A model generated the notes under the pieces. That model worked only from the letters and a program-made list of their open reading frames with translations, was not told the origin of the DNA and ran no database searches. A stretch of DNA of 5,700 bases from SZUA-378 sp036652815 (GTDB lineage: Bacteria > Bacillota > Clostridia > Lachnospirales > Lachnospiraceae): NCBI GenBank assembly GCA_036652815.1, contig JAVVVE010000044.1, forward strand, positions 1 through 5,700, given 5' to 3'. The stretch's first letter is position 1; every line of letters begins with the position of its first letter. Shown in pieces: positions 1 to 5,700 of this stretch. A program made the position numbers and the translations under genes.

Positions 1-5
1 AATAT

Positions 6-13
6 AAGGAGGA
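6..13 (+). promoter_or_regulatory. Ribosome binding site of fusA (decides a TTG start)
   Basis: The sequence AAGGAGGA is an almost full match to the anti-Shine-Dalgarno end of 16S rRNA. It lies 7 bases before the TTG at 21. This strong site at ideal spacing is the main reason to accept TTG as the fusA start. The next in-frame ATG (codon 17) falls just before the GTP-binding P-loop and would remove the conserved N-terminus. Confidence 0.9.
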
Positions 14-20
14 ATTATCC

Positions 21-2138
21 TTGGCTGGAAGAGACTATTCATTAGAGAGAACCAGAAACATAGGAATTATGGCTCATATTGATGCAGGTAAAACAACATT
101 GACAGAGCGTATTCTATATTATACTGGCGTAAACTACAAGATTGGCGATACACATGAAGGTACTGCAACGATGGACTGGATGGAGCAGGAACAAGAAAGA
201 GGTATCACAATCACATCAGCCGCTACAACATGTCATTGGACATTACAGAAAGAAAACCAGGCGAAACCGGGCGCACTAGAGCACCGTGTTAATATTATTG
301 ACACACCGGGACACGTTGACTTTACGGTTGAAGTAGAGCGTTCCCTTCGTGTACTTGACGGAGCAGTTGGTGTTTTCTGTGCAAAAGGTGGTGTAGAGCC
401 ACAGTCAGAAAACGTATGGCGTCAGGCGGATACCTACAACGTTCCTAGAATGGCATTTATTAATAAGATGGATATCTTAGGTGCTAACTTCTATGGCGCA
501 GTAGATCAGATTAAAAACAGATTAGGTAAGAACGTAATTTGTCTTCAGATTCCCATTGGAAAAGAAGATGAATTTAAAGGAATCATTGATTTGTTTGAAA
601 TGCAGGCTTATATCTATAATGATGATAAAGGCGAAAACATTACAATCACAGAGATTCCGGAAGATATGAAAGATGATGCTGAATTATATCGCAGCGAATT
701 GATAGAGAAGATCTGTGAATTAGACGATGATTTAATGATGGCTTATCTGGAAGGGGAAGAACCTTCTGAAGATGAACTTAAGAAAGTACTAAGAAAAGCA
801 ACTTGTGAATGTACTGCAATTCCAGTATGCTGTGGTACTGCTTACAGAAACAAGGGCGTTCAGAAACTTTTAGACGCAGTTATCGAATATATGCCTTCAC
901 CTATCGATATTCCGGCTATGGATGGAACCGATTTAGATGGCAATGCCATTGTAAGACATTCTTCAGATGAAGAACCTTTTGCAGCACTTGCATTTAAGAT
1001 TATGGCAGATCCATTTGTAGGAAAATTAGCTTTCTTCCGTGTATATTCCGGTTCTATGAGCGCAGGTTCCTATATATTAAATGCGACAAAGAATAAAAAA
1101 GAACGTGTTGGACGTATCTTACAGATGCACGCCAATAAGAGACAGGATCTTGACAGAGTGTATGCAGGAGACATTGCAGCCGCTGTTGGATTTAAGTTTA
1201 CCACAACAGGCGATACCATATGTGATGAACAGCATCCGGTTATCTTAGAGTCTATGGAATTCCCAGAACCAGTTATTGAGCTTGCTATTGAGCCTAAGAC
1301 AAAAGCCGGACAGGGAAAACTCGGAGAATCTTTAGCAAAACTTGCAGAAGAGGATCCTACGTTCCGTGCTCATACAGATAAAGAAACAGGCCAGACCATT
1401 ATCGCTGGTATGGGTGAACTTCATCTTGAAATCATTGTAGACAGACTTCTTCGTGAATTTAAAGTAGAAGCCAACGTAGGTGCCCCTCAGGTTGCCTATA
1501 AGGAAGCGATGACAAAACCAGTGGATGTAGATAGCAAATATGCAAAACAGTCCGGTGGACGTGGACAGTATGGACACTGTAAAGTTAAATTTGAGCCTAT
1601 GGATGCCAATGGAGAAGAACTATTTAAGTTTGAATCTACAGTAGTTGGTGGTTCTATTCCTAAGGAATATATTCCTGCAATTGGAGATGGTATCAAAGAA
1701 GCTACAAAAGCCGGTATTCTTGGCGGATTCCCTGTAGTTGGTGTACATGCTAACGTATATGACGGATCTTACCATGAAGTCGATTCTTCAGAAATGGCAT
1801 TCCATATTGCCGGATCTATGGCATTTAAAGAAGCTATGGCAAAATCATCGCCCGTTCTTCTTGAGCCAATTATGAAGGTTGAAGTTACAATGCCAGAAGA
1901 CTATATGGGTGATGTTATCGGTGATATCAACTCCCGTCGTGGTCGTATTGAAGGTATGGATGATATTGGTGGAGGAAAATTAGTTCGCGGATATGTTCCA
2001 CTTTCTGAAATGTTTGGTTATGCAACGGATTTACGTTCTAAAACACAGGGACGTGGTAACTACTCTATGTTCTTTGAAAAATATGAGCAGGTTCCAAAGT
2101 CCGTGCAAGAAAAAGTACTTTCTGCACGTACAAAATAG
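21..2138 (+). CDS. fusA: Elongation factor G (translocase GTPase)
   Basis: EF-G is the cytosolic GTPase that drives tRNA-mRNA translocation on the ribosome and, with RRF, ribosome recycling. The 705-residue length is normal for the family. The G domain is complete: P-loop AHIDAGKTT (18-26), switch I RGITI (60-64), DTPGH (94-98), NKMD (148-151) and a GTA-type G5 element (272-274). Domain II spans roughly 318-410, domain III 415-490, domain IV 490-610 and domain V 612-690 (boundaries by family knowledge). The domain IV tip has GSYHEVDSSE with His585, the counterpart of the E. coli His583 needed for translocation. The GGVEPQSENVWRQ segment marks a canonical EF-G rather than a tetracycline-protection protein such as TetM. 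The start is TTG, supported by the ribosome binding site at 6-13; the stop is TAG. A loop of about 12 extra residues relative to Bacillus EF-G lies near residues 75-88. tuf follows after 178 bases without a terminator, the usual str operon order. Confidence 0.98.
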   Translation: MAGRDYSLERTRNIGIMAHIDAGKTTLTERILYYTGVNYKIGDTHEGTATMDWMEQEQERGITITSAATTCHWTLQKENQAKPGALEHRVNIIDTPGHVDFTVEVERSLRVLDGAVGVFCAKGGVEPQSENVWRQADTYNVPRMAFINKMDILGANFYGAVDQIKNRLGKNVICLQIPIGKEDEFKGIIDLFEMQAYIYNDDKGENITITEIPEDMKDDAELYRSELIEKICELDDDLMMAYLEGEEPSEDELKKVLRKATCECTAIPVCCGTAYRNKGVQKLLDAVIEYMPSPIDIPAMDGTDLDGNAIVRHSSDEEPFAALAFKIMADPFVGKLAFFRVYSGSMSAGSYILNATKNKKERVGRILQMHANKRQDLDRVYAGDIAAAVGFKFTTTGDTICDEQHPVILESMEFPEPVIELAIEPKTKAGQGKLGESLAKLAEEDPTFRAHTDKETGQTIIAGMGELHLEIIVDRLLREFKVEANVGAPQVAYKEAMTKPVDVDSKYAKQSGGRGQYGHCKVKFEPMDANGEELFKFESTVVGGSIPKEYIPAIGDGIKEATKAGILGGFPVVGVHANVYDGSYHEVDSSEMAFHIAGSMAFKEAMAKSSPVLLEPIMKVEVTMPEDYMGDVIGDINSRRGRIEGMDDIGGGKLVRGYVPLSEMFGYATDLRSKTQGRGNYSMFFEKYEQVPKSVQEKVLSARTK

Positions 2139-2153
2139 TATAATAAAATTTGC

Positions 2154-2182
2154 TTGAAAAATATTTGATTTTGCAATATAAT
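2154..2182 (+). promoter_or_regulatory. Sigma-A-type promoter for tuf
   Basis: TTGAAA at 2154-2159 (five of six matches to the -35 consensus) and a perfect TATAAT at 2177-2182 are separated by exactly 17 bases. The surroundings are AT-rich. Transcription should begin near 2189-2190, giving a tuf leader of about 127 nt. The site starts 15 bases after the fusA stop codon, so tuf can be expressed independently of the upstream str genes. This matches the need for EF-Tu in molar excess over EF-G. The boxes are seen directly; promoter activity is inferred. Confidence 0.82.
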
Positions 2183-2256
2183 GGAGCATATGGTGGCACT
2201 TTCCAGATAGATTGTGCTGCAACATAGAAAACTTCTTTGGATTTAGAGGAACAAAA

Positions 2257-2286
2257 ATGAAAATTGCCCGGACAGACAGTCTATGA
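2257..2286 (+). CDS. Possible 9-codon leader peptide (uORF1) upstream of tuf
   Basis: ATG to TGA encodes MKIARTDSL. A plausible Shine-Dalgarno element, AGAGGA (2245-2250), lies 6 bases before the ATG. The stop codon shares ATGA with the start of a second short frame at 2283. No function is recognised, and nine codons are too few for coding statistics. It may be chance in an AT-rich leader. It is listed because of its ribosome binding site and the overlap arrangement. Confidence 0.25.
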   Translation: MKIARTDSL

Positions 2287-2315
2287 GGCAGGTATTTAAA
2301 AGGAGGACTTTTTAA
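2283..2315 (+). CDS. Possible 10-codon leader peptide (uORF2) running through the tuf ribosome binding site
   Basis: ATG to TAA encodes MRQVFKRRTF. It begins inside the stop codon of uORF1 (ATGA overlap) and ends one base before the tuf ATG (TAA-A-ATG), a geometry typical of translational coupling. Its tandem AGG-AGG arginine codons at 2301-2306 are the tuf Shine-Dalgarno sequence itself. A ribosome translating it would therefore cover that site and stop within reinitiation distance. It has no strong ribosome binding site of its own, so translation would depend on coupling to uORF1. It is not a known peptide and may be coincidental. Confidence 0.22.
   Translation: MRQVFKRRTF
2298..2307 (+). 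promoter_or_regulatory. Ribosome binding site of tuf
   Basis: AAAAGGAGGA is a near-perfect Shine-Dalgarno sequence. Its core AGGAGG (2301-2306) is 10 bases from the ATG at 2317, with an A/T-rich unstructured spacer, as expected for one of the most highly expressed genes in the cell. It lies inside the possible uORF2 and can pair with the pyrimidine run at 2232-2238. Confidence 0.93.
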
Positions 2316-2316
2316 A

Positions 2317-3510
2317 ATGGCTAAAGCTAAGTTTGAAAGAACAAAAACACATTGTAATATCGGAACTATTGGTCACGTTGACCATGGTAAAACCACATTA
2401 ACAGCAGCAATCACAAAGACTTTAAGTGAAAGAGTTGCTGGAAATGCAGCAGTTGACTTTGCTAATATTGATAAAGCTCCGGAAGAAAGAGAACGTGGTA
2501 TCACGATTTCTACTTCTCACGTTGAGTATGAAACAGAAAACAGACATTATGCACACGTTGACTGCCCAGGACATGCTGACTACGTTAAGAACATGATTAC
2601 CGGTGCTGCTCAGATGGATGGAGCTATCTTAGTTGTAGCTGCTACAGATGGTGTTATGGCTCAGACAAAAGAGCATATCTTACTATCCCGTCAGGTAGGT
2701 GTACCTTACATTGTTGTATTCATGAACAAATGTGATATGGTAGATGATGAAGAATTACTTGAATTAGTAGAAATGGAAATCAGAGAATTATTATCCGAAT
2801 ATGAATTCCCTGGTGATGATACTCCTGTTATTCAGGGTTCCGCTTTAAAAGCTCTTGAAGATCCATCTGGAGCATGGGGTGATAAAATCATGGAATTAAT
2901 GGCAGCAGTAGATAGCTGGATTCCAGATCCTGTTCGTGCTACCGATCAGCCTTTCTTAATGCCTATCGAAGATGTATTCTCTATTACAGGTCGTGGTACT
3001 GTAGCAACCGGTAGAGTAGAGCGTGGAGTTCTTCATGTATCCGAAGATGTTGAAATCATCGGTGTTAAAGAAGATTCCCGTAAAGTAGTTGTAACTGGTA
3101 TCGAAATGTTCCGTAAACTTCTTGATGAAGCACAGGCTGGTGATAATATTGGTGCACTTCTTCGTGGAGTTCAGAGAGATGAAATCGAAAGAGGACAGGT
3201 TCTTGCAAAACCAGGTAGCGTAACTTGCCACAAGAAATTTACCGCTCAGGTTTATGTATTAACAAAAGATGAAGGTGGACGTCATACTCCATTCTTTAAT
3301 AACTACAGACCTCAGTTCTATTTTAGAACAACCGATATCACCGGTGTTTGTAACCTTCCAGAAGGCGTAGAAATGTGTATGCCTGGTGATAACATTGAAA
3401 TGACAATCGAATTAATCCATCCTATCGCTATGGAGCAAGGTTTAACTTTTGCTATCCGTGAAGGTGGACGTACTGTTGGTTCAGGCCGTGTTGCTACCAT
3501 CATTCAGTAA
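2317..3510 (+). CDS. tuf: Elongation factor Tu
   Basis: EF-Tu is the GTPase that carries aminoacyl-tRNA to the ribosomal A site. The 397-residue product is full length. G domain motifs are all present: GHVDHGKTT (19-27), RGITI with the switch I Thr63 (60-64), DCPGH with catalytic His86 (82-86), NKCD (137-140) and GSAL (174-177). Domain II runs from about residue 210 with PIEDVFSITGRGTVATGRVERG (216-237). Domain III ends in the conserved HPIAMEQGLTFAIREGGRTVGSG block (368-390), followed by RVATIIQ. The ATG is fixed by the ribosome binding site at 2298-2307 and by the standard MAKxKFERxKxHxNIGTIGH start. The gene follows fusA in str operon order, has its own promoter at 2154-2182 and ends 8 bases before a strong terminator. 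Nothing is truncated or unusual in the protein. I cannot tell from this window whether the genome has a second tuf copy. Confidence 0.98.
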   Translation: MAKAKFERTKTHCNIGTIGHVDHGKTTLTAAITKTLSERVAGNAAVDFANIDKAPEERERGITISTSHVEYETENRHYAHVDCPGHADYVKNMITGAAQMDGAILVVAATDGVMAQTKEHILLSRQVGVPYIVVFMNKCDMVDDEELLELVEMEIRELLSEYEFPGDDTPVIQGSALKALEDPSGAWGDKIMELMAAVDSWIPDPVRATDQPFLMPIEDVFSITGRGTVATGRVERGVLHVSEDVEIIGVKEDSRKVVVTGIEMFRKLLDEAQAGDNIGALLRGVQRDEIERGQVLAKPGSVTCHKKFTAQVYVLTKDEGGRHTPFFNNYRPQFYFRTTDITGVCNLPEGVEMCMPGDNIEMTIELIHPIAMEQGLTFAIREGGRTVGSGRVATIIQ

Positions 3511-3518
3511 ATATAAAT

Positions 3519-3562
3519 AAAAATCCTCTTGAGAAACGTAGGTTTCTCAAGAGGATTTTTTT
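3519..3562. terminator. Bidirectional intrinsic terminator between tuf and the hydrolase gene
   Basis: A perfect 19-bp inverted repeat (3519-3537 with 3542-3560) encloses the 4-base loop GTAG, and the plus-strand T-run spans 3556-3562. Because the outer stem is A-T, the minus-strand transcript also sees a T-tract (complement of 3519-3523, then more A/T), so the same hairpin can end transcription from both sides. It ends the str operon after tuf and probably also ends the convergent hydrolase mRNA, whose stop codon is about 55 bases away. Confidence 0.95.
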
Positions 3563-3595
3563 ATGTAATAGGAAAGTGCTCCTATTACATAAAAA
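3558..3595. repeat. Second long inverted repeat abutting the terminator
   Basis: A perfect 16-bp inverted repeat (3558-3573 with 3580-3595) has a 6-base loop, AAGTGC. Its left arm begins in the T-run of the terminator at 3519-3562, so the two hairpins share bases 3558-3560 and cannot both be fully extended. On either strand this hairpin is followed by A residues, not T, so it is not itself a standard intrinsic terminator. On the minus strand it would form just before the terminator hairpin, at the 3' end of the hydrolase mRNA, where it could protect against exonucleases. This role is inferred. Confidence 0.8.
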
Positions 3596-3616
3596 CGCTC
3601 CGCCCTTTGATGTGAT

Positions 3617-5700
3617 TTATCCTTTATAGGTCACAGTAAAAGTAGCTTTCTTTGAGCCGGCAAATACAATGGTTCCACCTTTTGGAAGGGTTGCGGTGCT
3701 TTTTCCAAGAACATAAGAACTAAAGGTCATGTTCCCATCTTTATCATAAATAGTAAAAGAAGATTTCTTTGGAAGTATAACCGAGATCTTCTTACCTGCC
3801 GATTTATTTCCAATTGTAAAATATTGCGCATAGCCACTCTTTGGAATCGTAATTTTCCATGTTTTCTTTGTAGAAAGTTTTCTTATACTATCTTGGCAGA
3901 CCATAACATTGCCGCCACCGGTTATATACTTTGCACCATCTTTTGTTACAAGGTGTAAATCCACTAAATCTCGTCCATACATTCCGGGAATCTGTACCGA
4001 AGCCAGAGCGGAGGTTTCATCTGTGATGGGTGTGGAACCAACATAATTTGGAAGATCTTTTTCAACTTCTAAGCAACTGGAACCTATGCCTTGTATATAA
4101 TTTAGAGAGTTATATTTTTCGGAAACCACATAAAAATCTTTATTTAAAAATTCACTCCATGCAGCTTCTGCTTCTTTAGAAATTTTATTTGCAGGTAATT
4201 TCTGCCCTTGATATCCGCAGATTAAAGTTTGCCCAAGAAGGGGAAGAGAAGGATAGCTGCTTGTATATAAGTAGGTGTTGCCTTTGTCTTCCACAAAACA
4301 AAGATAAGAGCTTCCATCCGGTGTATAAAAACGGTCTTCTCCATTGTAGATAAATAGCTGGGTAACCGGAGTTTTACCCGAACGAATGATTGCTTTTAAG
4401 GTACCACTCTTGTCGATGCTTACTTTTATAGGAGAAGAAAAATTGCCATAGTATCCAGCGAAGCCGAGGAGAGAATCCGGAACCTGGGTCTTTACTGGGG
4501 CAGAAAAGGTTTTATCTGGATGAATAGATGGAATAACACCTTTTTCTTTTAACGCATCCAATAAGAGAGCCTGTGCAAAAATCTGATTGTGTGTACTAGA
4601 GCCACCGGATGAAACAACGGCTGCGGCCATATTCTCATCTGGCAAAACGACAAGACTGGAATGATAATAAATGGAATCCCCACCTTTTGATAAGGCTTTT
4701 ATATTATAATCAGTGAAGGGATAGGTATGTACACTGTCCCAGCCTAATCCATAGGCGAAAAAAGAATCGTTCCGGGGAGCCCATTGCCCTCTTTTGTACT
4801 CCTCTTCTTCCATTGCATGAACCGAGGCATTGGATAAGAAATCCGTTTTTTCACAAAAGAGAGTGGATAATTTACACAAATCAGAAGCGGTGGAATAGAT
4901 ACCACCAGCGCCAATGGCACAAAGTGATTCAAAGGGAAGTTTTGTGCCATTGGCATGATAAATTCCGGCAAGTTCTGAAGTAGAAAAAGTATCGGAAGTG
5001 GTTTTTGTATGAGTCATTCCCAGAGGAAGAGTAAAGTGGGTGGCAATAAATTCACTAAAACGGACACCGCTGACTTTTTCAATTAAGAGCTCTGCCAAAG
5101 AAAAGCCATCATTACTATAAACAGAAAAAGCACCGGGAGCAGCCTTTAAACGCTGTTTTTTTAAGTTCTTTAAGAAGGTATCATGACCGTAAGTGTTGGT
5201 ATCTCCAAGTAAAAAACTTTGATTTAGAGAAGTGCTTCCCATTAATCCCGAGGAGTGATTGAGAAGCATACGCACGGTAATATCTTTATAGCGTGAATCT
5301 TCCATCGTAAATTCAGGAAGATAGTGAATAACCGGTTCATCCAGGCGAATCTTTCCCTCATCCACTAACTTAAGAACCGAAATGGTAGTAAATATTTTAC
5401 TGATGGAAGCAATTCCATAGGTGGTATCCGAAGTGGGGACTTTCTTAGAAGCCTTATCCTTATATCCGGAAGTGCCGGTTAAAATGATTTCTCCGTCCTG
5501 AATCAGGGCGTATTGAACGCTGGTAATACCATAAATTTTAGTAAGTGCATTGGCTCTTTTTTGAGCGGCATCCAAGGTATCTGTGGATAATGTGGGAGCT
5601 GAGGTTTCGGCTATTGGAGAGGCGTGGACGTTCTTAGTGGCAGATGGCAGAGAAAGTATTAAAACAGCCGCCATTACCAGGGAAAGGGTGGAGTTGAATA
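3617..5700 (-). CDS. Secreted serine beta-lactamase-family hydrolase with C-terminal beta-rich extension (start beyond window)
   Basis: Residues are counted from the ATG at 5674-5672. The catalytic domain (about 35-380) fits the Beta-lactamase/penicillin-binding-like family (class C, PBP4*, EstB relatives): S-I-S-K with nucleophile Ser90 and Lys93, the family-typical LLNHSSGL (137-144), Y-S-N at 186-188, and K-G-G at 330-332 in the place of the K-T-G or H-x-G triad. The family contains D,D-peptidases, D-amino-acid amidases, esterases and beta-lactamases, so the substrate cannot be assigned. The N-terminus has a hydrophobic run and a likely signal peptidase site after V-H-A (residue 18), so the product is exported. 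No LPxTG, lipobox or C-terminal membrane anchor is visible. The reading frame stays open upstream of the ATG to the window edge (FNSTLSLV in frame), that ATG has no ribosome binding site, and the basic n-region is missing; the true start is therefore beyond 5700. Residues 390-685 are a beta-rich extension of unknown role. The stop is TAA at 3619-3617. The gene converges on tuf with a shared terminator and has no obvious functional tie to it. Confidence 0.9.
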   Translation of the reverse strand, partial: FNSTLSLVMAAVLILSLPSATKNVHASPIAETSAPTLSTDTLDAAQKRANALTKIYGITSVQYALIQDGEIILTGTSGYKDKASKKVPTSDTTYGIASISKIFTTISVLKLVDEGKIRLDEPVIHYLPEFTMEDSRYKDITVRMLLNHSSGLMGSTSLNQSFLLGDTNTYGHDTFLKNLKKQRLKAAPGAFSVYSNDGFSLAELLIEKVSGVRFSEFIATHFTLPLGMTHTKTTSDTFSTSELAGIYHANGTKLPFESLCAIGAGGIYSTASDLCKLSTLFCEKTDFLSNASVHAMEEEEYKRGQWAPRNDSFFAYGLGWDSVHTYPFTDYNIKALSKGGDSIYYHSSLVVLPDENMAAAVVSSGGSSTHNQIFAQALLLDALKEKGVIPSIHPDKTFSAPVKTQVPDSLLGFAGYYGNFSSPIKVSIDKSGTLKAIIRSGKTPVTQLFIYNGEDRFYTPDGSSYLCFVEDKGNTYLYTSSYPSLPLLGQTLICGYQGQKLPANKISKEAEAAWSEFLNKDFYVVSEKYNSLNYIQGIGSSCLEVEKDLPNYVGSTPITDETSALASVQIPGMYGRDLVDLHLVTKDGAKYITGGGNVMVCQDSIRKLSTKKTWKITIPKSGYAQYFTIGNKSAGKKISVILPKKSSFTIYDKDGNMTFSSYVLGKSTATLPKGGTIVFAGSKKATFTVTYKG

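Larger units (their letters stand above)
2189..2316 (+). other. Leader (5' UTR) of tuf
   Basis: This is the region between the predicted transcription start and the EF-Tu start codon. Two local helices can be drawn by eye. The first pairs 2193-2199 with 2214-2220 (7 bp, two G-U, 14-nt loop). The second pairs 2264-2268 with 2287-2291 and, inside it, 2270-2273 with 2279-2282 around a 5-nt loop. A pyrimidine run at 2232-2238 could also pair with the Shine-Dalgarno site at 2299-2305. Two very short reading frames lie in the second half. I do not recognise a known riboswitch or ribosomal-protein leader here. The helices are short, so structure-based regulation is only a possibility. Confidence 0.5.

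Noticed and set aside
1332..1696. Minus-strand reading frames opposite fusA (1332-1577 and 1496-1696)
   Set aside because: They lie wholly inside the conserved fusA coding sequence, overlap each other, have no convincing ribosome binding site and resemble no known protein.
2139..2144. Another TATAAT directly after the fusA stop codon
   Set aside because: No recognisable -35 box lies 16-18 bases upstream (the bases near 2116-2121 read TACTTT), so the 2154-2182 pair is much better.
2196..2204. GCACTTTCC in the tuf leader, also found in inverted orientation at 3572-3580
   Set aside because: A 9-base match between two sites in a 5.7-kb window is close to chance expectation and has no flanking similarity.
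2190..2210. Short ATG-to-TAG frame (MVALSR) at the predicted tuf transcription start
   Set aside because: It would have to be leaderless and has no ribosome binding site. The position of the ATG at the start site is likely chance.
2031..2225. Minus-strand reading frame across the fusA end and tuf promoter
   Set aside because: It overlaps fusA and the promoter antisense, and its Phe/Leu/Cys-rich product is typical of antisense AT-rich DNA.
2956..3503. Minus-strand reading frames opposite tuf (2956-3231 and 3318-3503)
   Set aside because: They are antisense shadows of the highly conserved EF-Tu gene.
4744..4971. Second minus-strand reading frame within the hydrolase gene
   Set aside because: It lies in another frame of a well-supported coding region with clear catalytic motifs and has no independent support.
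5672..5674. ATG at 5674 as the true start of the hydrolase
   Set aside because: The frame is open upstream to the window edge with more signal-peptide-like residues, there is no Shine-Dalgarno sequence before this ATG, and the positively charged signal peptide start is missing.
1..5700. Search for mobile elements, CRISPR arrays, tRNA/rRNA genes or a new multi-gene system
   Set aside because: No transposase or integrase, spaced direct repeats, cloverleaf or rRNA-like stretch was seen. The window is almost filled by three well-explained genes.

Overview
The window carries the distal end of a bacterial str operon and, facing it, a gene for a secreted serine hydrolase. The two plus-strand proteins are canonical translation factors, EF-G (fusA) and EF-Tu (tuf). 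Their sequences, the AT-rich codon choice, the strong AGGAGG ribosome binding sites and the sigma-A-type promoter point to a low-GC Firmicute. The closest fit from memory is the Clostridia, probably Lachnospiraceae, but I could not run a search to confirm this.

Layout: bases 1-20 are the end of the intergenic region before fusA (rpsL and rpsG would be expected upstream) and hold its ribosome binding site. fusA occupies 21-2138 and starts with TTG. A 178-base gap follows. It has no terminator after fusA, but it does have a near-consensus promoter (2154-2182), so tuf can be transcribed both by readthrough and from its own start. The resulting tuf leader, about 127 nt, contains two tiny reading frames joined by an ATGA overlap. 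The second reads through the tuf Shine-Dalgarno site and stops one base before the tuf start. tuf is 2317-3510. The 106-base convergent gap holds a 19-bp-stem bidirectional terminator (3519-3562), with a second long inverted repeat directly abutting it (3558-3595). The minus strand from 3617 to the window end encodes an exported serine beta-lactamase-family hydrolase (S-x-x-K, Y-x-N and K-G-G motifs) with a roughly 295-residue C-terminal extension. Its true start lies beyond base 5700.

How the genes work together: EF-Tu delivers aminoacyl-tRNA to the ribosome and EF-G drives translocation, so fusA and tuf belong to one expression programme. The hydrolase is transcribed convergently, is insulated by the shared terminator, and has no evident functional link to them.

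I see no mobile element, CRISPR array, tRNA or rRNA. The core genes are ordinary. The most interesting part is the tuf leader (small reading frames, local hairpin, possible Shine-Dalgarno sequestration), followed by the uncharacterised C-terminal half of the hydrolase and the double inverted repeat between the converging genes.
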